Positions 1 to 10,189 of a stretch of 64,000 nucleotides of DNA are shown here, piece after piece. The notes beneath the pieces were generated by a model. That model had not been told where the DNA came from, searched no databases, and saw nothing but the letters and a program-made list of their open reading frames with translations. Source of the DNA: Caenorhabditis remanei (Eukaryota > Nematoda > Chromadorea > Rhabditida > Rhabditidae); NCBI RefSeq assembly GCF_010183535.1, contig NC_071332.1, forward strand, positions 2,480,001 through 2,544,000, given 5' to 3'. The position numbers and the translations under genes were made by a program. Each line of letters starts with the position of its first letter. Position 1 is the stretch's first letter.

Positions 1-378
1 AAACGCCCAACTTTGAGAAGGTGTCATAGTATCACTGATAGTCCCACCAAGAAAAATTTTAATGGATCATACGGATCAGAAATAGAGATCCATTTTTGTA
101 GTTGACAACTTTTTGATAGCTATTCACGTTATTGAGATATGCGCCTTCAAAATTGGTAGCTTACTTGTTGAGACGCAGAGAAATGAGGGTGTCTGCTTCT
201 CTGCGTCTCTCCCTACTGGTGCTTGTCTTCAAAGCCATGTATCTCAAACGCATGAATAACTATCAAAAAACTGTCAACTACAAAAATGGAGCTCTATGTC
301 TGATCTGTATGATCCATTAAAATTTTTCTTGCTGGGACTATCATCAATACCATGACATCCTCTTAAAGTTGGACATTT
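1..378. repeat. Foldback element, family R1
   Basis: Two arms of about 140 bp (1-145 and 233-378) are inverted copies of each other. Each runs from CCAACTTT at the outer end to the phrase TTTTTGTAGTTGACA and a GAGATA tail. The centre carries a GACGCAGAGAA / TTCTCTGCGTC hairpin. Relatives of this element recur at 9.67-10.04, 46.12-46.46, 58.2-58.6, 61.2-61.6, 62.33-62.66, 63.1-63.4 and 63.7-64.0 kb. No coding capacity is seen. Confidence 0.8.
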
Positions 379-466
379 TCAACTGAAAAAGTCCAAATTG
401 TATATCATACTGAAATTCATAATAAACTTTATAAAAAGATTGTTTGAAGATCTTGGCACCCCTCTA

Positions 467-1404
467 CTACTCCTTATCGCTCTCCACCAACTGCTCATAT
501 GATATCTGATAATTGTCCAGGATCTGCTTAACTGTCTTTTTCCTCTTTTCGTGTCTGAAAATTCCAAAAATGTATCATCCTAGCATCCCAATTATTTTCT
601 TACTCGTAACTTTTCATACGATTTACACGACCTTGAACTTTTCTCACAGGTAGGCCGAGGTGCTTCGCTATTTCCTTTTTCTGCTCCCCGGTGAGTTGTC
701 CATCGTTTTTCTGGTATTCCTTAGTGATGTATTCGCGTTCGGATTTCTGAAAACAAGAAGGATACTGTATCCTCTGAATCAGAGATTCTGATATAATAAA
801 AGTCTTACGTTCAGTCTTCTCTTTTTCTCAACTCCTTGCAATCTGTAAAAATAAGTGAGTTACATATTTTTACATGATTACCGTATTCTTACTTCTGCGA
901 GTGCCTAGTCAGATAGCTTATACGGTTTTGAACTTTTATCAAGGTGACCCCAAGGTGTTGCGCAATTTTTCTCTTCTCATCAATCGGAACGTGTTCGTTC
1001 ATTTCCTTGTATTTCAGGTGGATGTAGGCGCGGTCCGCGTTCTGAAAAATGTTGTGGGTCAGGCTTTGAGGTAAGAGGGGGGGGGGGGGGGATCTCACGT
1101 TCAAACAGTTTTTTGGCTCCTTTGATTCGGGAAGCGCCATGGAATGGGGCGGAGTCTCTGGCTTGCTCCTCGATCCCAAATTTTCTACTAGGAAACCATC
1201 CAAAAAATCTGCTCCAATCAACGACACCGTGATCAAAACCACATCCATTGGTCTTCCTTCCCTCACCGCCACCGCTATCTCACACTTCTTACGGAAATCG
1301 TTATCTTCTGGGTAACTTGAAAGAGCGGCCTTGATCTCATCGAGAGGAGTTGAGTTGGATAGAATTTTTGTCAAAATGACGAGCTCGATATACTCCAGAT
1401 CCAT
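467..1404 (-). CDS. Divergent homeodomain-like HTH protein with paralogous N-terminal domain (gene A)
   Basis: Five exons read on the minus strand: 1404-1099, 1041-893, 842-809, 746-604, 554-467, giving 239 aa with all phases agreeing. Residues 1-75 form an N-terminal domain shared with the next three genes (key pattern AVREGRP). Two units (residues about 103-151 and 163-210) begin with an aromatic helix (AYI or EYI) and continue K-x-IA-x-HLG...KVQ-x-R, like helices 1-3 of a homeodomain, but the usual Trp of helix 3 is absent. A 30-residue charged tail follows. The poly-G run at 1079-1091 lies in intron 1. DNA binding is inferred from this resemblance. Multi-homeodomain, fast-evolving genes are known in Caenorhabditis, and whether this is one of them needs a profile search. 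The exact 3' end is less sure, because a stop lies just beyond the exon 4 donor and would end the protein at 211 aa. Confidence 0.62.
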
Positions 1405-2273
1405 TTATCTGGAATAATTGTTTATGAGGTTTAGGTAGAAAAGGTGGTAGAATACAGCGATATAGTCTGCTCACATCTGAAGGCAACTAGCTATATTCTG
1501 GTACCGTGCCGGGCGGTTGTAAATAGAATCGACTAACTAACCGCCGTCGAGTTTTGGCTCACTGTGAGTGGTTGTAAATCTCATTACACCATATGACAGT
1601 ACGACTCCACCCTTTTTTGGCACCTTGAGCACAGCCTGGCATCTAGTTGTAAATCGAGTCGACTCTCCGCCAAAGGCTCTTGGCACGGTACTAGAGGGTT
1701 GTAAATTGTTTTCCGTTAATCTACTATCGGCTTCTGCTGGTGAGGGTAACTGTAAAAGAAAAAATAGATATCTGCTAGTCCTTCTTTGACTTCTATGAGG
1801 GAGGCTGTAAACCCAACTTTCGTAGAATATGATTAAGGACTCGAAGACCAAACTACCGTAACCCCAAGACACTTCCAAGGGAGCCGTTACAAGCAGCTGT
1901 AATCACAGGCTCCCAAAAAGCATTGCTACCGTACCCCCAGAAAATCCCATTACACATGTCATTCAAGTGTTTTTAATGTGAAAAAATGTCTGCGCCAATG
2001 GGAAGAAATAAGGGAGAAGAAAAGAGAGCAAACAAACGACAACAACTTTTTAGGAGAAATTATGTTTAAAAAACTGAGATTGAAAATCTTGGGATCGTTT
2101 TTGTGGTACGACATACAAATGGTATAAGAAATGTATGAGATTTATTGACGACAACTTTTTTGGAAGAAAATTGAAAAAATAATAATTGGGTTACTGTATA
2201 GGCAGGGGATAACAGATAATAAAATTAAGTATATGTATGTTATCGTTTCATCTTATGGGTACAGTTTCCATGA
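1405..2273. repeat. Duplicated 5' flank with phased TGTAAA motifs (copy 1)
   Basis: No gene is seen here. GGTTGTAAAT or close variants occur near 1515, 1570, 1645, 1697, 1749 and 1803, spaced about 50-75 bp. The stretch 1660-2040 is repeated, with about 85-90 percent identity by eye, at 3440-3790 upstream of the next paralogue, so each gene was duplicated together with its 5' flank. The motif could be regulatory or simply a degenerate tandem repeat. Confidence 0.6.
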
Positions 2274-2991
2274 CTAAAGTTCTGAGGAGTTGTTCTTCAA
2301 TGGGCTCATACTTTGACAGGATCCCTTGAACCGTTCCCTTTCTTTTCGTTTTTCCTTCTCAGCTTGCTCTTTTCTCTTTTGTTGTCTGAAAACAACTCAA
2401 AAACAGTGTATTTCCAGTCTTATCAAATTCTTACTTCCGCGATATATCCCTCAAATTGTTCACATATTTATGAACCTTCGACTCGTGTATTCCAAGATGC
2501 TCCGCGATTTCCCTTTTTTGATTAATAGTGAGTTTTCTGTTATTTCTACTGTACTCTTCTCGAATGTAGGCGTGGTCAGAGTCCTGGAAACGGAGTATGA
2601 TTCAAAGCAAAGAAAAATATAGGCTACCTTCAAATTCCTGCTTCTTTCCCCAGCTTGCCTTTGGAGCTTTTGTAGAAAATATGCGCGGTCTGAGTCCTGG
2701 AAAAAAATGAAGTGAAATTTTGATAACTTGTTACAGATGTCTCACCTTCAAACTGCTTCGAGACTGAAATGCTCTTTCTATCTGCTCCGCTATAAATCCA
2801 GCCACCGCATTTCCTCTATTCAACTCAACCGCAATTCGAATAGCATCAAATGGTCTTTCTTCTCTTACCGCAACCGCCATTTCGCATTTCTTTCGGAAAA
2901 CGTGATCTACCGGATATTTCGCAATAGCCGCTTTGATCTCATCAAGAGGATTTGATTCCATTAAAATTTCTGTCAGAAGGACAAACTCCAT
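2274..2991 (-). CDS. Divergent homeodomain-like HTH protein with paralogous N-terminal domain (gene B)
   Basis: Four exons on the minus strand: 2991-2746, 2696-2628, 2583-2435, 2385-2274, giving 191 aa in consistent phase with a TAG stop. Residues 1-82 are the family N-terminal domain (NPLDEIKAAI, FRKKCEMAVAVREERP). Exon 2 (23 aa) begins DSDRAY, as the homeodomain-like exon 3 begins DSDHAY, so it looks like a truncated copy of that exon. Exon 3 encodes one HTH-like unit (residues about 106-155, motif REIAEHLGI then SKVHKYV). Exon 4 is a Lys/Arg/Glu-rich tail. Exon 3 is 149 bp with the same phases as exon 2 of gene A, which confirms common descent. A nuclear, DNA-binding role is inferred, and no orthologue is recognised. 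Confidence 0.62.
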
Positions 2992-3965
2992 AGTATCGAT
3001 TTACCTGAAATAGTTGATCTAGGGAAATGAAAAAGTACATATGTATAGGGGGAGGGGGGGGTCTCAACCAAAATTAGCAACAGAGCGGGAAAAAAGCGAC
3101 CTGCTAGCTGCCTATGGCAAATTTCTGCCGACCACCTGCAAAGCTTATGATCGGCACAGTGCTGCAGAAAGTTGAGGGTCGCAAGAATTATATGAACTGT
3201 TCTCTAAACCTCCGTAATTGCTTCAGAAATTCGACAACACTGAGAACTGTCTGCAGAGAGCTGGAACAGTTTGTTATGTACCCTCAGTTTAGGAACTATC
3301 TGAAGATGCGTTGCATATGATCGGCAGAGATGATGCAGAAAGTTGCTGTTGTTAGCCGGGTGGTCGCTTTTCTCCCTCCCACCGTATCAAATGGTGCCGG
3401 GTAGTCGTAAACGGGATAGGGTAACTTACTATCGACGCAAGCCGGGTGGTTGTAAATTGGGTTGACTCTCTGCCAAGGACTTGTGAGGCTCCGTACTAGG
3501 TGGTTGTAAATTGTTTTCCGTTAATCTACTATCGGCTTCCCGCCATAAGCTCGGTGAGGGTAACTGTTAACCCAAATTGCATAGAATATGGTTAAGGACT
3601 CAAAAACCAAACCACCGTCACCCCATGCCTTTTCCAAGAAAAACCATGCCAAGACTCCCTAAAAATCATTGCTACCGTACCCCCCAGAAAAACCCATTAG
3701 ACATGACCTTCAAGTGTTTTTAATGTGGAAAAATGTCTCCGCCAATGGGAAGAAATGGGGGGAGAAGAGGTGAGAGCAAACAAAAGATTCATTGACAACA
3801 CTTTTTAGGGTGGAAAGTGAAAAAATGACAAAAACAGGGGGAGGTCTAAAGCATCGGAGATTAGGAAATCAATGGGTTGGCTTGAAAGAGGATGGTGCCT
3901 GTCCGCAACTAATCAATCAGTGTTGACGACGTCGATGATGTTTGCTGAAAATGTTAATTTCAGAT
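2992..3965. repeat. Duplicated 5' flank (copy 2) and intergenic DNA
   Basis: The second copy of the flank lies at about 3390-3790, with TGTAAA-type motifs near 3400, 3448 and 3502. It shares the CATTGCTACCGTACCCCC block with the first copy. The remainder (3050-3390, 3790-3965) shows no coding signal. A G-run interrupted by an A lies at 3049-3061. Confidence 0.6.
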
Positions 3966-4241
3966 TACCGTAAATACTGTATTATAACGGCACCTGTAAT
4001 AGAACGGCACCTGTATTATAACGGCACCCCATCTCTACTCAAAATCCCTTAAAATGTTTATCAGGGGATTTTTTCTCGGTTCTGATGAGAAGCAACGTGT
4101 TTGGTCACTTCTAGATCAGCAAATAGAAAGTCCAAAAAAGTTTTTTTGTTCAATTTAAACGAGTTTCTGAATCCACAAAATTTCTCTCGGAGGCAGTTGA
4201 AAAATATAACGACATGCCGTTATAATACAGTATTTACGGTA
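3966..4241. mobile_element. TA-flanked MITE with perfect 27-bp terminal inverted repeats
   Basis: The 27 bases at 3966-3992 (starting TACCGTAAATACTG) are the exact reverse complement of 4215-4241. The inner part of the left end is echoed twice as CTGTAATAGAACGGCAC and CTGTATTATAACGGCAC, so the left terminus carries subterminal tandem copies. The ends start and finish with TA, suggesting a TA target site as in Tc1/mariner-type elements. There is no transposase, so it is non-autonomous. Confidence 0.85.
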
Positions 4242-4964
4242 TGTTCGGTACATATGGGAGCTGATATCCAGGAGGTCCTAATAGGTTTTGATGTCTGTTA
4301 TGGGGCCTAAGGGCCGTAGGGAGCCGGAGGAAGCCGCTCCGCCTGGCTGTTGCGTCGCGGTCAGGGCGCCTGGAGTCATAGACGATAGATTCCTAGAGAC
4401 AAAACCGTTGCTTCATGTTAGGCTCAATCATTCAAAGGAGCCGCGACGCATGTATGTTGCGTCACCGATCTCGCTCCGAAATCTCAGATTTTTAAGTTGA
4501 TGAAAACTGTTTAGTGGTGCTGTATCTTAAAACCATAGTGTCAATACAATAGATTTATGTTGCGATTAATAATGGATGGGAGCCGCTTCTTGCACGGATA
4601 TGTATGTAGGTTCTCTAGTCAACGAGACTTTCTTTGTTGTACAGTAACTTGGAGCCGTAGAGCCAGAATTGTTACAGTAATAAACTGTCCGAGAGCACCG
4701 CGGTTCTGGCTCCCAGGCTACATCTTTTCACATCAAAGAAATTTGTCTAGTAATACAGTATGCTAGAATAGTGCGGCCAGAATGGTGGTTTGGTGGTTTC
4801 ACAGTTAGCGCAACAAATTGAGGGAGCCGCGTCGCCTGTCTGACGCGTCGCGGTTATAGCATTTGCTTATCAAGTTGGTGGTCCTGAACACCAAGATAGT
4901 CACTTTGAGTGTGAGGGAGCTGCGTCGCGTGCTTGCGTAGCGGTTCTGTAGAGCCCATCCCGCT
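4242..4964. repeat. Dispersed GC-rich GGAGCCGCG repeats
   Basis: Copies of a short GC-rich block beginning GGGAGCCG or GGGAGCTG, often followed by CGTCGC and closed by GCGACGCA or TGCGTAGCGG, occur near 4319, 4437, 4580, 4652, 4823 and 4917 in otherwise AT-rich DNA. Partial palindromy between copies suggests small hairpins. No gene is seen in this stretch. Confidence 0.55.
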
Positions 4965-5327
4965 TCAAAACCTACCGTTCTCCTCCTTCTCCTTCTTCTC
5001 CTTATCCCATTCCTCCCGAATCAATTCCGCCGCACAACACACCAAAATCTCCGCCACCATTCTCTCCTCCTCCACCACAAACTCATGATTCCCTCCGATA
5101 CGGAGCACATCCATCGGGCGGTTCTCGAGAATCGCGACGACCATCTGGATATGCGGACGCCATGGGCCAACAGTGGCGATAGTTGCGATTTGGGTTTTCT
5201 GATATTAGTTGGAAGTTAGGTGACGGTGAGAGAGAAAGACTCTTACAAAATCGTGGAGAGATATTTCTCCTTTGAGAGCGTAAGCCATCAGATAGACGAA
5301 AATTGAGCGCTTTGGGTTAGCCTCCAT
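4965..5327 (-). CDS. Short protein made only of the family N-terminal domain (gene C)
   Basis: Two minus-strand exons, 5327-5247 and 5198-4965, encode 104 aa with a phase-0 junction. The protein aligns with the N-terminal domain of genes A and B: a hydrophobic first helix (IFVYLMAYAL), then MVVAILENRPMDVLRIGG, which matches their AVREGRPMDV region. There is no HTH unit; a Lys/Glu-rich tail ends it. The ATG at 5327 is chosen because it gives the same length as gene D, and an in-frame ATG at 5390 would add 21 residues. The function is unknown. It may be a dominant-negative or partner form of the HTH relatives, which is inference. Confidence 0.6.
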
Positions 5328-6852
5328 AATGTGGTGCGTCTGGAAATTCTGAATCACCTGGAAAATTCTAAAAAAGGTCAAAGTTAACAAGAAACTCTAG
5401 AAAAAAAAGTTGAAAAGTGGAAAAAGGGGGAAAATGGAGAGTGAGAAAGAGGGCGAAAGAGGCGTGCGGAACGAATGGAGGGGGGGGGGACTGTATGAGT
5501 CAGAAGAAACACGGTTTTTTAAATTTAAAAATGGGATTTTATTGATTACAGAAGATTTCAACAAAACTTAAATATAAAACAAAAATCAACAAGGTGATTT
5601 GAACAATACAACAAAAGTAACTGGAAACTATATAAAATTGAAAAAAAAACGTTTAAAATCTCGTTGTAATTTAATATCGTAGTAATATAGATATGATATG
5701 TTGATGGCTGTAGAAGCGGTAGATTTATTTCGATGGTGACGATGATGTTCGCTTCTTCACGATGGATTCTGAAAAATAACATAGTTTTGTGAGTGTGTGG
5801 GTTGGATAAAAACAATCTTGTAGAGAATGATAAAAGCTTCAATATGGTATATTTACCGTTTCTAGACTACTATTTTCAAGAAAGTTATCAACCTTTTCAA
5901 CCTATTAGCTCAATTAGTCCAATTTTTTGGTTTCTAGCCAAAAATTGAGTTTTGTTGTTATTTTCTTCTTGTCTCTAGAAAGATTATGAAAGCATTAGAT
6001 TTCTGTTTCCAGGAAAGATATCAGCCGTTTCATTTTACATACTCGAAAGGCGTGGGAGCAGTATAGTGCCCAGTCAGGTTTTCCGGTGTCAAACGGACTT
6101 TTGTTGTTGTTTTTTTTTTCATTTTGTAGAAAATGTTTTGAACTCCAAGCCCTTTTGGATCAAAAACTAATCAATTTTTGACTATTTCATCTTGTAGAAC
6201 ATTTCAAGAGCTATAATTTGGTACATTCAAAGTCGCAAAACTCTGATTTTCAAGAAAATTATGCCACCGGGGTCTACGGGCTCCAATAACCTAACACCAC
6301 TACGCAACACTTGGATTATCCTTTCCGGGTTGCTTTATCAGGCTTTCAATTACACAATTCTTAGTTTTCAATTTTTTTTATCTTGTAGAAAATTTGAAGA
6401 GCTTCAATTTCGTATATTTACCTTCTCCAGACTCCTATTTTCAAAAAAGTTATGCCTCCTGCGGCGAATGGGTCTCAATCTACCTACCCGTTTTTCTGAC
6501 CCTCATTTCCGAGACGTTTTTCAGGCTCCTAACTACAAATTATTTGTTTTTAACTGCATCTTCATATTCCAAATCTTCAATTTTGTATATTGAGCGATGT
6601 TCAACTCATATTTTCAAAAAAGTTATGATGTCTCCCGTTTTTAGAGGTCGAATAGCTCACATTACTACACGTCTCAGGCACCATCCGCTCAGGATAGTTT
6701 TTTCAGGCTTTCAATTGCAAATTACTCAGGTCAAAATTATCTCATCTAGTAGAAAATTTCAAGAACTTGGATTTGCAGTATTTAGCGTTCCCAGACTCCT
6801 ATTTTCAAGAAAGTTATGCCTCCTTCCGTCTCCCCCGCCATCTTACTAACCA
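5328..6852. repeat. Intergenic DNA with a degenerate ~185-bp tandem repeat
   Basis: Units contain TCTTGTAGAAAATTT, then a pyrimidine-rich stretch, then ATTTTCAA(G/A)AAAGTTATG. The last landmark lies near 5870, 6247, 6434, 6610 and 6800, so the later units are spaced 176-190 bp apart. The units are strongly diverged. The region from 5400 to 5840 shows no gene; the small ORFs here are AT-rich noise. Confidence 0.55.
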
Positions 6853-7191
6853 CTAGCGGTTCTCCTTATCCTCCTCTCCCTTGATCATCTCCATAGCACA
6901 CTCCAACAGAATCCCGGCAATCACATTCTGCACTCCATCAAACTCATGATCCCCACCAATACGAAGAGCCTCGACCGGGCGGTCCTCCATGACAGCCATG
7001 AGCATTGCAATGTTAGGTGCCCAGCTAGTCGGCTGCGCTGCTTCGAGCAGTGTGTTCTGAGGAAATTATAGATTTATTTGATGAGATTTCCAGCGTGATC
7101 TACATACCAACTGGTTAATTTTGATGTCCTCGTTCAAGACAGCGGCGAAGACGACGATAATGTCATCACAGAAATCGGGGATTTCGGTCAT
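6853..7191 (-). CDS. Short protein made only of the family N-terminal domain (gene D)
   Basis: Two minus-strand exons, 7191-7108 and 7056-6853, encode 95 aa with a phase-0 junction. Landmarks are the hydrophobic helix DDIIVVFAAVLN, then IAMLMAVMEDRPVEALRIGG and DHEFDG. These align with gene C (VVAILENRPMDVLRIGG, NHEF) and with genes A and B. A TATA-like sequence lies about 220 bp upstream (7414-7424), so part of 7192-7385 may be 5' UTR. The frame is open upstream to 7440, but that extension is Ser/Pro-rich and has no counterpart in gene C. The function is unknown. Confidence 0.6.
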
Positions 7192-8824
7192 ATTGAAAGA
7201 GGAGGGAGAAGATTCTGGAATAAGGCGATTTTTGGAAACCGAGGGAGTAAAGGGAAAGCAAAGAACAAGACTATGAGTGACTGAGGGGTCATTCAGATAC
7301 TGCGGATAGTTAGGAGAAGAAGGAAAAGGGGCGGAGTCAAGAGCTGGTGGCAAAGGAGAGGAGGGGACCAGTGCATCAATGTTGATGGTATTGTCAAGAG
7401 AAGAGCATCTGGGATATATAAATAGGTGGAATGTCAGCAAAGATTCAAGAATTTTGTGTTCTGAAGTTTTGGAAATTTTTTGTTCATTTTTGTTTTTTTG
7501 TTCCGATTCTCAGGAGTTCATTCTGGGTTCAGAGATCAGGATTTGAGTTTTTTAAATGAGAAATTTTAGATTCTTGATTCTGAAACCTCAAAATGAATGG
7601 CACAACAATTCCATGCTCAGTTTTGAAGCAGATTGGCTCATGGCGCATCAACTTTTTAAAGACTTCTCAAGTGTTGCTTAAATCTGAAATTTTTGTCAGA
7701 AACCGTATGAAAATAGTCTTTAAAAAAGTCTGCGTTCTGATGTTGTCGTTGTTACAGAATTTGTGATTCCGGATTCCAGACTCTTGGACTCTCGAAAAAA
7801 ATCATGTCAAATTTTCAGCTTAAAATTCTGAAGCGATTTTAAAACTAAAAATTTCATAGAAAGTGTATTATTCAGAATCACAACTGTCCTGCCCCACCGA
7901 TGGTTAGAAAAAACGGTAATAGACAATTCGGCGGCACGGAACAGGCCATAACTCGGCTCACAGAAGGATTCATCAGAATTTTATTTCAGATTCGGATTCT
8001 ACGCACTCCGGAGTATCAGGGGACAAATTCTTGAGTTTTTTGGAGAGGACTTTTCTTGTAAGAGAGGTTAACTGCAGTTTCAGAAGTTTTCGCTATCAAA
8101 AATTCAATTTTTTCAATTCTTGACTCAAAAATCACATTTTACTCTCATAGAACCATAAAAACCCTCTAAACTTACTGCTGGCGCATCTTTGACGCGTTAT
8201 TTCAGCAATTTTGAACCCAAAAATCACTGAAACTCTCCGATCTGGGGCGCCTTTGACGCGTTTTGATTCGAAAAATTGTCATCAAAAAATTCGATTTTCT
8301 GCTATTTCAGCTCCAGAAAATCACCGAAAGTCCTGCCTTATGACGCTCTTAGCCCGCTTTTCAATCTCCTCTCATAAGTTGACTTCTTCATGTCTAACTA
8401 TCTCCGCATATCGTCACTCTCTCTCCTTCTTTCTGTTACTCACACCTCCCATCCGTCTGGCAGAAATATTATGATGACTCGAGTCATCTCTCTGTACCCT
8501 CCAAGATCACACTATTTCTCACCTTCCCTCTGCCACCATCATCATCGGCAGACGTCTTCTGGTTGTCGGGGTCTCGATTAAAAGAACAAGTGTGAAGACA
8601 ATATATTTGCACAACATTGGGTACTAGCTGTGCGGAAGGGATAAGAAGATAGTCATCGAGGGGGCGTCTTTTTCACTAACCGCTCTTCTTTTCCAGATTA
8701 ATCGGGTGCTGCTTTGATGGGAATTGGTATTGGAATGTGGGTTGGTGACGTGGCAAGAGAAGATACTGTTTGTACAAAATTATATATTGTTTAAGTTCAG
8801 GGGATCGGAAGAGGATGAACATCA
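7192..8824. other. Intergenic region without a recognisable gene
   Basis: The region is AT-rich with many ATTCTGA/TTCAGAAT half-sites. A partial duplication around 8180-8290 repeats the phrase CTTTGACGCG after GGCGCATC or GGGGCGC. Several ORFs of 60-90 codons occur, but they have biased low-complexity composition and no splice or domain support. Confidence 0.5.
7414..7424 (-). promoter_or_regulatory. Possible TATA box of gene D
   Basis: The minus strand reads TATTTATATAT in a non-repetitive context upstream of gene D. It is supported by sequence only. Confidence 0.35.
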
Positions 8825-9365
8825 TGTCAAGCTTCAAACTGAAGAATTTTTAAATGAAATCTGACTGGATAGAAAATTTGTCTGACAAGGGAGTCTTTGG
8901 AGACGCCACTTTCAAACGATCTATAAATTTGGTCATGAGTACTTTCGACTACGGGGATTGCATTTCTGCAGTCGAAAAAAATGTCTCTCTGAGCCGAGTT
9001 ATGAGCTCTCAAACTTTTTATATTGTTTAACCTTTTCAAATGGAATTCCAAATCGACAAGTAGTGTACGCAAATTATTTTCATTTTTGTAACGTACAAGC
9101 ACAGGTAAACCGCAGGGGAACACAGATGAAACCGCGCGGTGGCGTATTGCGGCCGATTTGGAATTCCGTGTGAACAGGCTTAACCATATGAAAAGTTTGA
9201 AAGCTCATAACTCGGTTTGCAGGGACATTTAGTAAGTTTTGACTTCAGAAATGGAATCCCCGGGGTCGAAAATACCTATGACCAAATTTATAGGCCGTTT
9301 GAAAGTGGCGTCTCCAAAGACTTCCCTTGTGAGATGATTCCAGACTTGAAAGCGCCTGAAATCTG
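8825..9365. repeat. Foldback element with ~210-230-bp arms
   Basis: The arms 8825-9054 and 9156-9365 are inverted copies. For example GGAGACGCCACTTTCAAACG on the left reappears reverse-complemented on the right, and the inner ends are GGAATTCC. The loop of about 100 bp contains a GC-rich CCGCGCGG palindrome. No coding capacity is seen. Confidence 0.75.
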
Positions 9366-10189
9366 TAATTTGGGCTGACACGCAACTCGCTTCAAATGGA
9401 GTATTCTGAGCTTAAAAATATACCAAAATGTAGATCTCGGCGAGTTCTATGTCTGTGACCTACTGCAATATTGTCAATGTGCCGCCGGCTACGATGAACG
9501 AGGAAATTATTTTAAAAAATCATTTTAGTCCGACCTATTGACGATTCGACATTTGTCCCGCGACTTAGATCTTCTCAAGATCTACACTTTGGTATATTTT
9601 TCAGCACATTACGTCAAGATGACACTTTGATGCGCATAACTTACAATTAGTTTTGCTTTTTACAGTAGAAAATGTCCAACTTTGAGAGTGTGTCATGGTG
9701 AAACTGACTGTCCCACAAAATAACTTTTTATAGGATCGAACAGACCAAGAATAGAACTCTATTTTTGTAGTTGACACCTCTTTTGTTTGGACACTCCCTA
9801 GCAAGTTACATCTCGACAAAGTAATCTCTCCCTCAAATTGACCCATTTCAGTGGAAAATAGTGCGGTTAGTCTTAAAATGACTATAAAACTCTAGGTAGT
9901 GTCCGTACAAAAAAGTTGTCAACTACAAAAATGGAGCTCTACATTTGTTCTGTAAAGTTTATGCATAACTTACTTTGTGGGACAATCTGTCATACCGTAA
10001 AACCCTCTCAAATTTGGACAATTTCCACTGAAAACGGCCAAAGTTGGTATCCTATTGAGCGGTACTGTAGATCTTCCCAAGATTTACATTTTGGTCTTTT
10101 ATCTGCAAAATTCTGAGTCAATTCTTATAAAAACTACTTCTCTTCTGCTTCCCAGAATCTACAGTAGTCAATGAAGAGAAAATTAATAT
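9366..10189. repeat. Palindromic repeat 9.42-9.60 kb and R1 foldback 9.67-10.04 kb
   Basis: Near 9419 and 9598, TATACCAAAATGTAGATCT faces its inverted copy, giving a unit of about 180 bp. At 9673-10036 a diverged copy of family R1 shows outer GTCCAACTTTGAGAG and internal TTTTGTAGTTGACA in both orientations. No gene is seen. Confidence 0.65.

Noticed and set aside
1537..1878. 113-codon minus-strand ORF
   Set aside because: It covers the phased-motif flank; the duplicate flank at 3.4-3.8 kb does not keep the frame.
6261..6849. ORFs of 110 and 151 codons
   Set aside because: They read across degenerate 185-bp repeat units with no conservation of frame between units.
8211..8581. Overlapping ORFs of 63-87 codons
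   Set aside because: Low complexity, no splice context, no similarity to anything in the window.
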